The position numbers and the translations under genes are program-made. From Calditrichota bacterium (GTDB lineage Bacteria > Zixibacteria > MSB-5A5 > GN15 > FEB-12): DNA of 13,116 nucleotides. The notes below the pieces were generated by a model. It ran no database searches, was not told the origin of the DNA, and worked only from the letters and a program-made list of their open reading frames with translations. The stretch's first letter is position 1, and every line of letters begins with the position of its first letter. Below, piece by piece: positions 1 to 7,885 of the stretch. Location: the NCBI GenBank assembly GCA_008501655.1, contig QQUK01000112.1:1-13116 (forward strand), in the 5' to 3' direction.

Positions 1-250
1 GTTTCTATAAAAAAAAGCAAATAAAAACAGAGAGACCAGTTTTGAGTTTTAATGGGGACAAAAAAAGTTAGATTTATGCTAAATGGTGACTTGTCGTAGT
101 AAAAAACCTGTTTATTGAACAGAAACCCAGGAGGAACGAATTTAAACTCCTAAAAAAGCCCTATTCATAATAAATTTTCTCTAATTCCTTATCTCTCAAT
201 AAATAAACTCAAAAATAAGCCGATATATCTGATGATAGGATATATATGCA
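1..250. other. AT-rich leader, no recognisable gene
   Basis: I see no gene here; all frames are broken by frequent stops. The longest short frame with an ATG (52-99) has 15 codons and no ribosome binding site. Two weak structures are visible. An AGGAG/CTCCT pair (129-133 with 147-151) encloses a 13-base loop. An AT-rich inverted repeat, ATATATC (223-229) and GATATAT (239-245), surrounds the likely ribosome binding site of the next gene. The region probably contains the promoter of the downstream gene run, but no convincing -35/-10 pair stands out. It does not match what I know of the c-di-GMP riboswitch consensus. Confidence 0.5.
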
Positions 251-1810
251 ATGAAGATTTTCTTAGACCGAAATAAAACGCTGCTTCCAAGAGTTGATAA
301 GATAAATCTGCTTGCCAGACTTTTGGTTTTAATCTCTATTTGCTGGCTGACGTTTATAGATAACTCTTTTGAGATAGAAAAGAATCTCTTTTATATTCTG
401 ATAGGCACCTTTGCCTGTCAGTCTCTACTGTTTTATATTGCAACTATCAACAAGTTTGATATAAAACTTGCCTATCTTTCAATGATCATCTATGACCTCT
501 TTTTTGTCCCTCTGGTTATTCTGAATACCGGCGGGATTCATTCTTCCTATTTCCTTTTATTTATTCTGACAATTTCAGTCGCTGCTTATGTTTTGACGTT
601 CTATACTTCGATTATAGTCATCGGGTTGCTTTCAATCGGATATATCTTAGCTATTTCGCAGACATTTGATATTGAGCATATGCTAAATGCGTCTTTAGTT
701 TTCGGATTCTTCTGGGTCTTTTATTTTGGATTAGTATATGCTTCAGAATATTTGCACAGGTCTGAAAGCAGGATGTTAAAACTTCTCAATACGCTTAACT
801 TGCGTACATCAGAACTTGAAAAATATCAGGCGCACCTTGAGATGATTTATGAAAACTCCCGTGTATTAGCGTCAATTCTTGATTCTGATTCGATCATTGC
901 TGAAGTCATGCATCTTATGGGAAAAGTTCTGCATTATGAGTCATATGCAATAATCTTTTCAGATAACAAAGGTAACTTTCTCTTCCGGGCACGCTATCAA
1001 AACAAAAAAAATAGTTTCCATCTCAAACAGATAGATAAAGAGTATTCTGAACTATTTGATAAGGCATGCCGGCAGAATAATCCACTTGTGATAAAAGATA
1101 TCACCAACCGTGAAGATTACCAGCCGATGACCAAAAATTCCCGTTCTCTGATGATTGTCCCGATGGTAGCCCATGATAGAGTTCGTGGTTTATTGGTAGC
1201 TGAATCATCAACTGCCGGATATTACAATGAAAGGGACTTACAGCTTCTTTCAGCTGTATCTCGTTCAGCTGCATTAGCCTTTGAAAACTCTGAACTGCAC
1301 AAAAAAATGGAAGCGATGACGGTCAAAGATGAACTTACGGAAGCGTTTAATTATAGATATTTTGTTCAGAAACTTGAAGAGGAAAAACGAAGAGCCTCAA
1401 GGTATCAGCTTCCACTCTCACTTATCATGGTCGATATAGACTGGTTTAAAAAGCTCAATGATACATATGGTCATGAATCAGGTAATATGGTTTTAAAAGA
1501 GCTTTCCCGCATTATTAAAAAATCGATTCGCGATGTTGATATTTTTGCCCGTTACGGTGGCGAAGAGTTTGCGGTTATCCTGCCTCAGACACCTCAGGTT
1601 GATGCAAATATTATTGGTGAAAGAATCCGAACAAATGTTGAACGACATACGTTTATGATAGAAAAAGGAGAAAAAATTTCTCTCACTGTATCTGTCGGAC
1701 TAAGCTCATATCCGGAAAACGGATATTCGCAGGAAGAACTTGTATCGCTCGCTGATAAAGCATTGTATAAAGCGAAAGGTGAAGGAAGGAATTTAGTTTG
1801 TATAACGTAA
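251..1810 (+). CDS. Membrane-bound GAF-GGDEF diguanylate cyclase
   Basis: This protein probably makes the second messenger c-di-GMP from two GTP at the inner membrane. The first about 165 residues hold roughly six hydrophobic segments (near 19-37, 45-65, 73-93, 98-118, 119-136 and 147-165). A helical linker likely to form a coiled coil follows (about 168-205), then a GAF-like sensor domain (about 205-345), then a GGDEF domain (about 353-519). The active-site loop reads GGEEF at 436-440, an accepted variant of GGDEF. Asp395 in VDIDWFKKLND is the expected metal ligand. RDVD at 427-430 lies exactly five residues before GGEEF, matching the RxxD inhibitory site, so product feedback inhibition is likely. 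ATG 251 is the first in-frame start after a stop at 236-238, with AGGA at 237-240 upstream. An out-of-frame ATG (246-248) with a stop overlapping the true start is also present. The signal sensed is unknown. It heads a run of envelope genes, 43 bases before nagZ. Confidence 0.92.
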   Translation: MKIFLDRNKTLLPRVDKINLLARLLVLISICWLTFIDNSFEIEKNLFYILIGTFACQSLLFYIATINKFDIKLAYLSMIIYDLFFVPLVILNTGGIHSSYFLLFILTISVAAYVLTFYTSIIVIGLLSIGYILAISQTFDIEHMLNASLVFGFFWVFYFGLVYASEYLHRSESRMLKLLNTLNLRTSELEKYQAHLEMIYENSRVLASILDSDSIIAEVMHLMGKVLHYESYAIIFSDNKGNFLFRARYQNKKNSFHLKQIDKEYSELFDKACRQNNPLVIKDITNREDYQPMTKNSRSLMIVPMVAHDRVRGLLVAESSTAGYYNERDLQLLSAVSRSAALAFENSELHKKMEAMTVKDELTEAFNYRYFVQKLEEEKRRASRYQLPLSLIMVDIDWFKKLNDTYGHESGNMVLKELSRIIKKSIRDVDIFARYGGEEFAVILPQTPQVDANIIGERIRTNVERHTFMIEKGEKISLTVSVGLSSYPENGYSQEELVSLADKALYKAKGEGRNLVCIT

Positions 1811-1853
1811 TAAAAAAGTGTAATATATTTCTTAATATAAAAGGGCTAACACT

Positions 1854-2849
1854 ATGAATACAATTACCAGTCAGATTGGACAATTATTTATAATTGGATT
1901 TCAAGGACGAAATCCATCGAAAGTTTTTTTAAATTTTCTTGCTGAAGAAAATATCGGTGGGGTTATACTGTTTGCAGATAATTGTGAATCAATAACCGAT
2001 TTAAAAGAAACGATCACTCAGATTAAAGATGCAACCGATGCCAAACCATTTATTGCGATTGACCAGGAAGGCGGTCGGGTTTCCCGTATTAAAGGTGTGC
2101 CTGCAGAAATACATTCTGCAATGGACTATGTCGAAAAATATTCGCTTGAAAAATTCAAAGATGACTATGAAAAATCACTTATTTATCTTGATGCCTTAGG
2201 CATAAATATTAACCTGGCACCGGTCTGTGATATCTTTTTAAACGAAAAAAATGAGTGTCTCAAAGACCGCTGTTATGGGACGACCAAAGAAACTGTGATA
2301 CCGTTTATCGAAGAATCTGTCAAACTTGCCAAAAAACAGAATATCCTGTCATGCTTAAAACATTTTCCCGGTCTTGGTGATGCATCTGTTGACCCGCATA
2401 AAGCAACTGCTGTCGGTGATTTTGATTTTCATATCTGGTCACTTCGGGAAAAAGAAGTCTTTTTGGTCGGAGCAGAAGCCGGTGCCGACTTGATAATGAC
2501 AACCCATATTTCACTGCCAAAGATGAATGATACCCTTGTCACCGGTTCTGAAGAATTTATTCAAAGCTACTTAAGAAGCGAACTTAACTATGATGGTGCG
2601 GTTATTTCCGATGACTTAACAATGAAAGGGTGCGACCCTCTTGGTGATTATGGTCAACGAACGGTGAAAGCATTTTTAGCCGGACATGATATTTTACTAT
2701 TCGGACAGAACCTTGATGCCTCAATGGAAGCATACGAACACTTCCATCACGCTGTTCATACTAATGAAATACCGGAAAAAAGATTACAAACAGCTCTTGA
2801 AAGGGTTGCAGGTTTAAAATTGAAAATGATACAGTCGGTATTTACTTAA
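1854..2849 (+). CDS. nagZ: Beta-N-acetylhexosaminidase NagZ (GH3 family)
   Basis: NagZ is a cytoplasmic family 3 glycoside hydrolase that removes GlcNAc from GlcNAc-anhydroMurNAc muropeptides during cell-wall recycling. At 331 residues with no signal peptide it matches the single-domain Gram-negative form. Visible family motifs are IAIDQEGGRVSR near residues 63-74, KHFPGLGDASVDPHK at 169-183, and ISDDLTM around 251-257. Asp253, the first Asp of SDD, is the expected nucleophile, and Asp180/His182 match the Asp-His acid/base loop. The usual motif is KHFPGHG...DSH, so here His is replaced by Leu at 174 and Ser by Pro at 181; both loop dyad residues are kept. AAGGG at 1841-1845 sits eight bases before the ATG. 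The next gene, AnmK, acts on the sugar NagZ releases, which strongly supports the assignment. A plain GH3 hexosaminidase of other specificity is the alternative. Confidence 0.9.
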   Translation: MNTITSQIGQLFIIGFQGRNPSKVFLNFLAEENIGGVILFADNCESITDLKETITQIKDATDAKPFIAIDQEGGRVSRIKGVPAEIHSAMDYVEKYSLEKFKDDYEKSLIYLDALGININLAPVCDIFLNEKNECLKDRCYGTTKETVIPFIEESVKLAKKQNILSCLKHFPGLGDASVDPHKATAVGDFDFHIWSLREKEVFLVGAEAGADLIMTTHISLPKMNDTLVTGSEEFIQSYLRSELNYDGAVISDDLTMKGCDPLGDYGQRTVKAFLAGHDILLFGQNLDASMEAYEHFHHAVHTNEIPEKRLQTALERVAGLKLKMIQSVFT

Positions 2850-2861
2850 AAAGTAGTAAAA

Positions 2862-4031
2862 ATGCTAAACAGATTAATAAAAAAAAAGAAACTGCTTATT
2901 CTGGGAATAAACAGCGGTACATCGATTGATTCACTCGATCTTGCCTTAGCAGAAATCTCCCGGTCGTCAGCATATACTGTCAAATTTGTCAATGGTGCTG
3001 ATATTCCCTTTCCAAAAACTTTGAAAGAATCACTGAAAACAGCTGCTGATAACCGAAATGTAAGTCTTGAAGAGATAATGCATCTTGATAACAAACTCGG
3101 ATGTTTTATAGGGAAGCAGGCAAAAAAGTTTGTTGATTCATTTTATAAAAGTAACAAAAGAAAAATTGATTTAATCGCATCACACGGTCAGACCATCAGG
3201 CACCTGCCGGATAAAAAAAAATCAGCTACCTGCCAAATCGGTTCACCAGCCTGTATAGCACAAGAGACTAAACTGCCGGTTATTGCTGACTTCCGACAGG
3301 CTGATATTGCTTTAGGTAATGAGGGGGCACCGATCACCACCGGAGCTGTCGCAAAACTGTTCTCAGATAGCAAACAATCTCATCTGATTCTTAATGTCGG
3401 CGGAATGGCAAACTATTTTTATCTCCCTGCAAAATCTGTAAAATCAGAAATAATCGCTCTTGATATCGGTCCCGGAAATATCCTTTCTGACCTCCTGGCT
3501 CAGACCTTGTTTGGTAAAAAATCAGATAGAAACGGTGATATAGCTTCAAAAGGTACGATTTCAAAACGTTTGCTTACTCTGCTCTCCGCAGATTCTTTCT
3601 TTGAGTCAAAACAAGAATCAACCGGCAGAGAGAGATTTGGCAAGTCGACAATCGAGAAGATTTTATCTTTTCAAAAACAGTTTGAGCTGTCAGCAGAAGA
3701 TTTGTTTACTACCGCAATCGAGTTAACGTGTAGCGAAATCAGCAAACAGTTGAAAAAACTAACCAAAAAAGATAAAAAAATTAAAAAATTATATTTGACC
3801 GGCGGGGGAAGAAAAAACATCTTCTTAGTGAAACAGTTACAGATAAAATTACCAGAACTTCAGATATGCAGTATTGACGAACTTGGTATCCCGGCTGATT
3901 ATCTTGAGGCTGTTTCGTATGGGGTATTGGCAGAGCACACCTTACGAGCAAAACCGATACACAAAGCAAAAGATAAAAACGGAAATACACCTCTTTTGGG
4001 TATGATACATTTACCGCCTCAGAAGAAATAG
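2862..4031 (+). CDS. anmK: Anhydro-N-acetylmuramic acid kinase AnmK
   Basis: AnmK opens the 1,6-anhydro ring of anhydroMurNAc and phosphorylates it with ATP to give MurNAc-6-phosphate in the cytoplasm, the step after NagZ. The 389-residue length fits the family. Motifs in order are GTSIDSLD (19-26, usual form GTSxDGxD), ADFRQAD (142-148) with Asp143 at the conserved catalytic position, ALGNEGAPITTGA (usually GGxGAPLVP), LNVGGMAN, DIGPGN, STGRERF and LTGGGRKN, all in family order. Several positions depart from the usual residues: Ser24 for Gly, Asn for Gly in GGxGAP, and Thr-Thr for Val-Pro. This suggests a divergent branch rather than a dead enzyme. The start lies 12 bases after the nagZ stop and has no clear ribosome binding site, so translation may depend on nagZ. 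MurQ, the next pathway enzyme, is not in the window. Confidence 0.9.
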   Translation: MLNRLIKKKKLLILGINSGTSIDSLDLALAEISRSSAYTVKFVNGADIPFPKTLKESLKTAADNRNVSLEEIMHLDNKLGCFIGKQAKKFVDSFYKSNKRKIDLIASHGQTIRHLPDKKKSATCQIGSPACIAQETKLPVIADFRQADIALGNEGAPITTGAVAKLFSDSKQSHLILNVGGMANYFYLPAKSVKSEIIALDIGPGNILSDLLAQTLFGKKSDRNGDIASKGTISKRLLTLLSADSFFESKQESTGRERFGKSTIEKILSFQKQFELSAEDLFTTAIELTCSEISKQLKKLTKKDKKIKKLYLTGGGRKNIFLVKQLQIKLPELQICSIDELGIPADYLEAVSYGVLAEHTLRAKPIHKAKDKNGNTPLLGMIHLPPQKK

Positions 4032-4040
4032 GAAGGACTT

Positions 4041-5300
4041 TTGAAAAACTTTATTAAATATTTTGCAAGATTCGGCACTGCCATATTACTGATGGTTATC
4101 GTCTGGAGTTGTGCCCGGGTCCCGGGACTTCAGGAAGAAAAGATGGGAGTATTTATTAAAATCCCGTTTGTAAGAGTACTCTTAGAAGAGAATAAAAAAG
4201 ATGTTGCTGTGACAGCAGACGGTACTTTTGCAATCGAATGTCTGAAAAACGGCAACCAGTCGATTTATTATTCATCACAGCCGGTAAAAGTGAAAAATCA
4301 GGGGCAGTATGTCACCGTCTATAATCACAAAGGGTATCCGATAGAAGAAAAACTTGACGAAGTAAATATTATTCCGCGCGGTAATAACAACCGGATCCAG
4401 TTTGATAAAAAACGGTATCGCGGTATTCTTCGTATCCTCCCGAATGGAGGGAATGTCCAATTAATCAATGTTGTTTATATGGAAGATTATCTTAAAGGTG
4501 TCGTTCCTCCGGAATTAGGGAAACGGAAGGAAAGCGAAATCGAAGCTGTCAAAGCTCAGGCTGTTGCAGCCCGTACTTATGCCATGGCGCATCTGAAACA
4601 ATATGGTGCTCAGCCGTATGATATGAAATCAAGTATCATCGATCAGGTCTATGACGGCGCCAATGTCGAATTGAGTCTGGTCAACAAAGCAATTGAGCAG
4701 ACAACCGGAGATGTACTCTTCCACAATGATGATTTTATCAACGCATATTATCATTCAACCTGCGGCGGTATGACGGACAATATTGAGATGGTATGGGACA
4801 GAAAAGAAGTTCCGTATCTCAAAGCAGTCAAAGATGATGATGCCTGCAGCTGGTCAAAATATTTCCGATGGAAAGAGCATTTCACTGAAGAACAGCTTCG
4901 GGGACGGATTGAACAGTATCTTGCTTCAGACCGGGGCAGAGACCTCCGTATCGGCAAAATAAAAGATATTCAGATTTCAGAACATACACCGGGTGGACGT
5001 ATCTCTACTATGGTTGTAATAACAGATCATGATAAGTTCATTTTCAAAAAAGATCGCATTCGCTGGGTAATCGGCCGGACATCAAACCCCGATTTAATCT
5101 TGCCTTCTGATAATTTTGATGTCAATATATCAAGAGACAATAAAGGGTATATAACTCAGGTAACCTTTGCCGGAAAAGGGTATGGTCATGGGGTTGGTAT
5201 GTGTCAGTGTGGTGCAATCGGCTATTCCCGGGTAGGCTGGGCGTATGACCAGATATTAAAAAAATATTATACAAACGCTGTGATTAGAAAATTGTATTAA
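4041..5300 (+). CDS. SpoIID/LytB-domain envelope protein, probable lytic transglycosylase
   Basis: The 419-residue protein carries a SpoIID/LytB domain over about residues 130-415. Despite the sporulation name, the domain is widespread in non-sporulating bacteria. Characterised SpoIID cleaves denuded glycan strands and leaves 1,6-anhydroMurNAc. The core motif MEDYLKGVVPPE (147-158) ends in Glu158, which I take as the likely counterpart of the catalytic Glu. KAQAVAARTYA, YHSTCGG (Cys241), DDACSW (Cys269) and the C-terminal GYGHGVGMCQCGA (Cys388 and Cys390) follow as in the family. The N-terminus is a basic stretch plus a hydrophobic core ending VWSC, so Cys24 may be lipidated, though this lipobox is non-standard. 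The start is TTG, supported by a strong AGGAAGGA (4030-4037) that overlaps the anmK stop; the next Met is inside the signal segment. It lies nine bases after anmK and four before the OmpA gene, consistent with one envelope operon. Confidence 0.85.
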   Translation: MKNFIKYFARFGTAILLMVIVWSCARVPGLQEEKMGVFIKIPFVRVLLEENKKDVAVTADGTFAIECLKNGNQSIYYSSQPVKVKNQGQYVTVYNHKGYPIEEKLDEVNIIPRGNNNRIQFDKKRYRGILRILPNGGNVQLINVVYMEDYLKGVVPPELGKRKESEIEAVKAQAVAARTYAMAHLKQYGAQPYDMKSSIIDQVYDGANVELSLVNKAIEQTTGDVLFHNDDFINAYYHSTCGGMTDNIEMVWDRKEVPYLKAVKDDDACSWSKYFRWKEHFTEEQLRGRIEQYLASDRGRDLRIGKIKDIQISEHTPGGRISTMVVITDHDKFIFKKDRIRWVIGRTSNPDLILPSDNFDVNISRDNKGYITQVTFAGKGYGHGVGMCQCGAIGYSRVGWAYDQILKKYYTNAVIRKLY

Positions 5301-5304
5301 TTAG

Positions 5305-6753
5305 ATGAAAAAACTTATAACCGTATTTATCATTCTCATCGTAATTTCTCAGACAAACGCTTCTGACTATACCTATTACCTTGGTATCAAAGGCGGTTTT
5401 TCAAATCTATCCAATTCTGCCCTCGATTCATCATCGTTCCCGTCCCAACAGACAATAGGAGGAATGATCGGATATAGGTTCAGTGATAATTATATTTTTG
5501 AATTTAATTATATGCAGCATGAACTTTATAACGATACATCGGGAAGCTCCAAGTTTTCATTTTCATTGGATAAAATTTATTCGACAGCAATCTGGAAATC
5601 CGAAAGATACGGAGTGCTGGTAAAAAAATATCTGACTTCTCCTGATGGACGTATTGCCTTTCTTGTTGGTCTCGGTTCGGGTTTGATGAATTGGGAAGTT
5701 CGCGATGCTCTGACAGATACGTTATACAATGTTGATGGTATTTATGATGAAACTGTAGACTATAAAGCGACCGAACTGTTTTTTACCGGAGCTGCCGGAA
5801 TAGATTTTAGTCTTTCTCCTAAATGGGTCTTCGGATTAGATTTTCAGGCTGACTATATGACCGGTGCCGGGCAGGAGTTCGCTTCATCGGTTGAATCAGA
5901 CCGTCCCAACTGGCATATGACTATCGGTGTTTCTCTAAAATTTCTTTTTGGTGGTTTTAAGAAAACTAACTGGGCATCGGATGAAAACTGGCGGAGATCG
6001 GAACCGGTGCAGATTGTACACAACAGACGTTCTGTCGACTCTGATGCTGACGGTATAGATGATTCCAATGACCGCTGCTTAGATACACCGTTTGGTGCCA
6101 TAGTTGACCGTTTTGGTTGTGCGGAAGATTCTGACTCCGACGGTATTGCTGACGGACTGGATCATTGTCCTAATACCGAGAGAACCGCTATCGGCTTTGT
6201 GGATATCCATGGTTGTCCTGTAGATTCCGATTTTGATGGTATCTCCGATTATCAGGATAAATGCCCCAAAAACCGTATAGGAGCCCATGTCGATCTATCC
6301 GGCTGTCCAATTGACACTGATGCCGATGGTGTTCCTGACGGTATTGATGATTGTCCTAACACCCTCTATGGTGTTGATGTTGATAAAAACGGATGTATCG
6401 ATCTTTCGTTTCTTGCAAAACCGCTGGTTTTGAATATCGACTATCCGCCAGGTTCATTTGAAGTCGACCCGAAAAACAGAGAACGATTAAAAGACCTTGC
6501 AAGAGTTTTAAAATTTGTTGATGATGTAAGAATTGACATCAACGGCTACACCGATAATATTGGGACAACGGTTGCTAATAAAAAGCTTTCAGAAAAACGT
6601 GCCCGCCGGGTATATGATTATATGATCACGCTCGGTATTGATGCAACCCGGATGGAAGTGTATGGAAAAGGTGAAGTCGATTTTGTTGCATCTAATGACA
6701 CCGCAGCCGGGAGAAACAAAAACCGCAGAATAGAAATTCTTTTTCACAAATAG
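5305..6753 (+). CDS. OmpA-family outer-membrane protein with thrombospondin type 3 repeats
   Basis: This is an outer-membrane protein that probably tethers the outer membrane to peptidoglycan. A signal peptide (about 1-19, likely cleaved after NAS) precedes a domain of alternating polar and aromatic strands (about 20-225) resembling an eight-stranded OmpA-like barrel. From residue 245 to about 368 there are four acidic calcium-binding thrombospondin type 3 repeats of the form DSDxDGxxDxxDxC...GC, with regularly spaced cysteines. The C-terminal OmpA domain (about 375-482) shows NGYTDNIGT, LSEKRARRVYDYM and NRRIEI, including the Asp and Arg that bind diaminopimelate in the family. The start is four bases after the SpoIID-gene stop and lacks a good ribosome binding site, so translational coupling is likely. 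The architecture is common in FCB-type and related bacteria. It could instead be called a general porin-like OmpA; the peptidoglycan-binding part is clear. Confidence 0.9.
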   Translation: MKKLITVFIILIVISQTNASDYTYYLGIKGGFSNLSNSALDSSSFPSQQTIGGMIGYRFSDNYIFEFNYMQHELYNDTSGSSKFSFSLDKIYSTAIWKSERYGVLVKKYLTSPDGRIAFLVGLGSGLMNWEVRDALTDTLYNVDGIYDETVDYKATELFFTGAAGIDFSLSPKWVFGLDFQADYMTGAGQEFASSVESDRPNWHMTIGVSLKFLFGGFKKTNWASDENWRRSEPVQIVHNRRSVDSDADGIDDSNDRCLDTPFGAIVDRFGCAEDSDSDGIADGLDHCPNTERTAIGFVDIHGCPVDSDFDGISDYQDKCPKNRIGAHVDLSGCPIDTDADGVPDGIDDCPNTLYGVDVDKNGCIDLSFLAKPLVLNIDYPPGSFEVDPKNRERLKDLARVLKFVDDVRIDINGYTDNIGTTVANKKLSEKRARRVYDYMITLGIDATRMEVYGKGEVDFVASNDTAAGRNKNRRIEILFHK

Positions 6754-6763
6754 ATAAGGAACT

Positions 6764-7318
6764 ATGGAACAGTTTAAATTTGATGATGATGTGAAGAACC
6801 GGAGACAGATTGAGTATGCTGTCGTTATTTATCTCCCGGATAATTTAGATAAAATTGCTCAGCAATTCAGAGAACGGTATGATCCGGTATATAAGCAGGT
6901 CTCCGCACATCTGACTATTGTCTTTCCTTTCCAGACAAGTAAATCAATTGCTGATATGTCGGATATGTTACAGGAAGTTGCTTCAAATTTTAATCCCCTT
7001 ACCGTTGAGCTTGAAACCATCGGTGATTTTTATCCAAGATCTCCAGTAATCTATTGGAATATCAAAGAGAATCAGAATCTGACAGAATTGTATTACCAGC
7101 TCTACAGCAAATTTGGATTAGCGCTTCCGCATAAAATATATAAACCCCATGTAACTTTGGCCCGTGAAATTTCGCCTCATAGAGTAGAACATGTAAAGGA
7201 TGCTATTGCATCATACCTCCCGAATGAAACATTCTTTGCCACAGCAATCGATTTAGTCACTCCCCTTGCAAACTTTAAGTGGGTATCTGTGCGAACATTT
7301 CCATTCAAAATAGTATAA
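6764..7318 (+). CDS. 2'-5' RNA ligase family protein (2H phosphoesterase)
   Basis: The 184-residue protein has the two HxTx motifs that define the 2H phosphoesterase fold: HLTI at 49-52 and HVTL at 129-132. Family members act on 2'-5' or 2',3'-cyclic phosphodiester bonds in RNA or small molecules. The true substrate of this uncharacterised bacterial group is usually unknown, and ligation in vivo is not implied. There is no signal peptide, so it should be cytoplasmic. AAGGA at 6756-6760 sits close (three bases) to the ATG. The gene lies ten bases after the OmpA gene and is the last of the run before the shared terminator. Nothing in the sequence links it mechanistically to cell-wall turnover; it may simply be co-transcribed. 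Confidence 0.82.
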   Translation: MEQFKFDDDVKNRRQIEYAVVIYLPDNLDKIAQQFRERYDPVYKQVSAHLTIVFPFQTSKSIADMSDMLQEVASNFNPLTVELETIGDFYPRSPVIYWNIKENQNLTELYYQLYSKFGLALPHKIYKPHVTLAREISPHRVEHVKDAIASYLPNETFFATAIDLVTPLANFKWVSVRTFPFKIV

Positions 7319-7321
7319 AAA

Positions 7322-7349
7322 AAACCTGCTCACTTATGTGAGCAGGTTT
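7322..7349. terminator. Bidirectional intrinsic terminator
   Basis: A perfect 12-base-pair stem, AAACCTGCTCAC (7322-7333) with GTGAGCAGGTTT (7338-7349), closes a four-base TTAT loop between two convergent genes. On the - strand the stem is followed by an unbroken run of eight T (complement of 7317-7324), ideal for terminating the cytochrome transcript. On the + strand the tail is TTTATAAAATT, which is weaker but usable for the six-gene run. Confidence 0.9.
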
Positions 7350-7372
7350 ATAAAATTATTCTTCAAAACTAA

Positions 7373-7885
7373 TTATTCAGAAACCGGGTGAACTTTGCCC
7401 TTCATCTCTTCGAAATTGAATTCTTTAAAGTTCGCGTTTCCTTCTTTTTTATGACATCTTACACAGGTTTCTTCAGTCGGATAGACTAAGCCTGCATCAA
7501 TTGCCATCTGTTTGTATGTATCTGGATCAGCTGCCCATTTTTTCTTGGACATAATTTTAGGCGATTTGTAATCGCCGCCAGGTCCGTGACAAGCTTCACA
7601 GCCGACACCTTCGATGGTGGAACCGTCTTTTGCCAGTGTACCGGTGATATGACAGCTGACACATTCCGGTTTAGCTTTTTCTTCATCAGAAAGAACATCA
7701 AATGCTTTTGCATGTGGTGTTGCTTCCCAAGCTGTGAATTCAGCTTTATGACACATTTTACACTTAGCAGAGCCAACGTAATCGTGGGCTGCTTTTTCCT
7801 CTTTTGCTGCTTCTTCAGCCATTAATAGTGCTGCAAAAGCAAAAAGAGCGAGCATTAAAAAAATGATTGTAGTTACCTTACGCAT
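7373..7885 (-). CDS. Exported tetraheme c-type cytochrome, c554-like
   Basis: The protein has 170 residues with an N-terminal signal segment (about 1-23, likely cleaved after LLMA) and four CxxCH heme-binding motifs at 42-46, 75-79, 96-100 and 141-145. It should therefore be a periplasmic or membrane-facing electron carrier. The first motif region, YVGSAKCKMCHKAEFTAWEATPHAKAF, and the later GCEACHGPGG are typical of the cytochrome c554 / cytochrome c family domain. His58 and other non-motif histidines (34, 166) could serve as distal ligands. GAGAGG (complement of 7894-7899) lies eight bases before the ATG. It is transcribed alone, convergent with the preceding run and divergent from the glycosyltransferase gene, and ends at the shared hairpin. 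No maturation or partner redox genes are in the window, so the donor and acceptor are unknown. It has only four hemes and no obvious catalytic domain. Confidence 0.88.
   Translation of the reverse strand: MRKVTTIIFLMLALFAFAALLMAEEAAKEEKAAHDYVGSAKCKMCHKAEFTAWEATPHAKAFDVLSDEEKAKPECVSCHITGTLAKDGSTIEGVGCEACHGPGGDYKSPKIMSKKKWAADPDTYKQMAIDAGLVYPTEETCVRCHKKEGNANFKEFNFEEMKGKVHPVSE

Noticed and set aside
52..99. 15-codon open frame beginning ATG GGG in the left leader
   Set aside because: No ribosome binding site and too short to separate from chance in AT-rich sequence.
129..151. AGGAGG and AGGAG/CTCCT hairpin as ribosome binding site or terminator
   Set aside because: No start codon at usable spacing after AGGAGG, stem only five base pairs with a 13-base loop, and the tail is A-rich instead of T-rich.
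1..250. c-di-GMP (GEMM) riboswitch ahead of the diguanylate cyclase
   Set aside because: The conserved GEMM core elements known to me are not seen, and no suitable stems are present.
7586..7825. 79-codon open frame on the + strand opposite the cytochrome
   Set aside because: It is the antisense of a gene with four CxxCH motifs and a signal peptide; its cysteine/phenylalanine-rich translation is an artefact.
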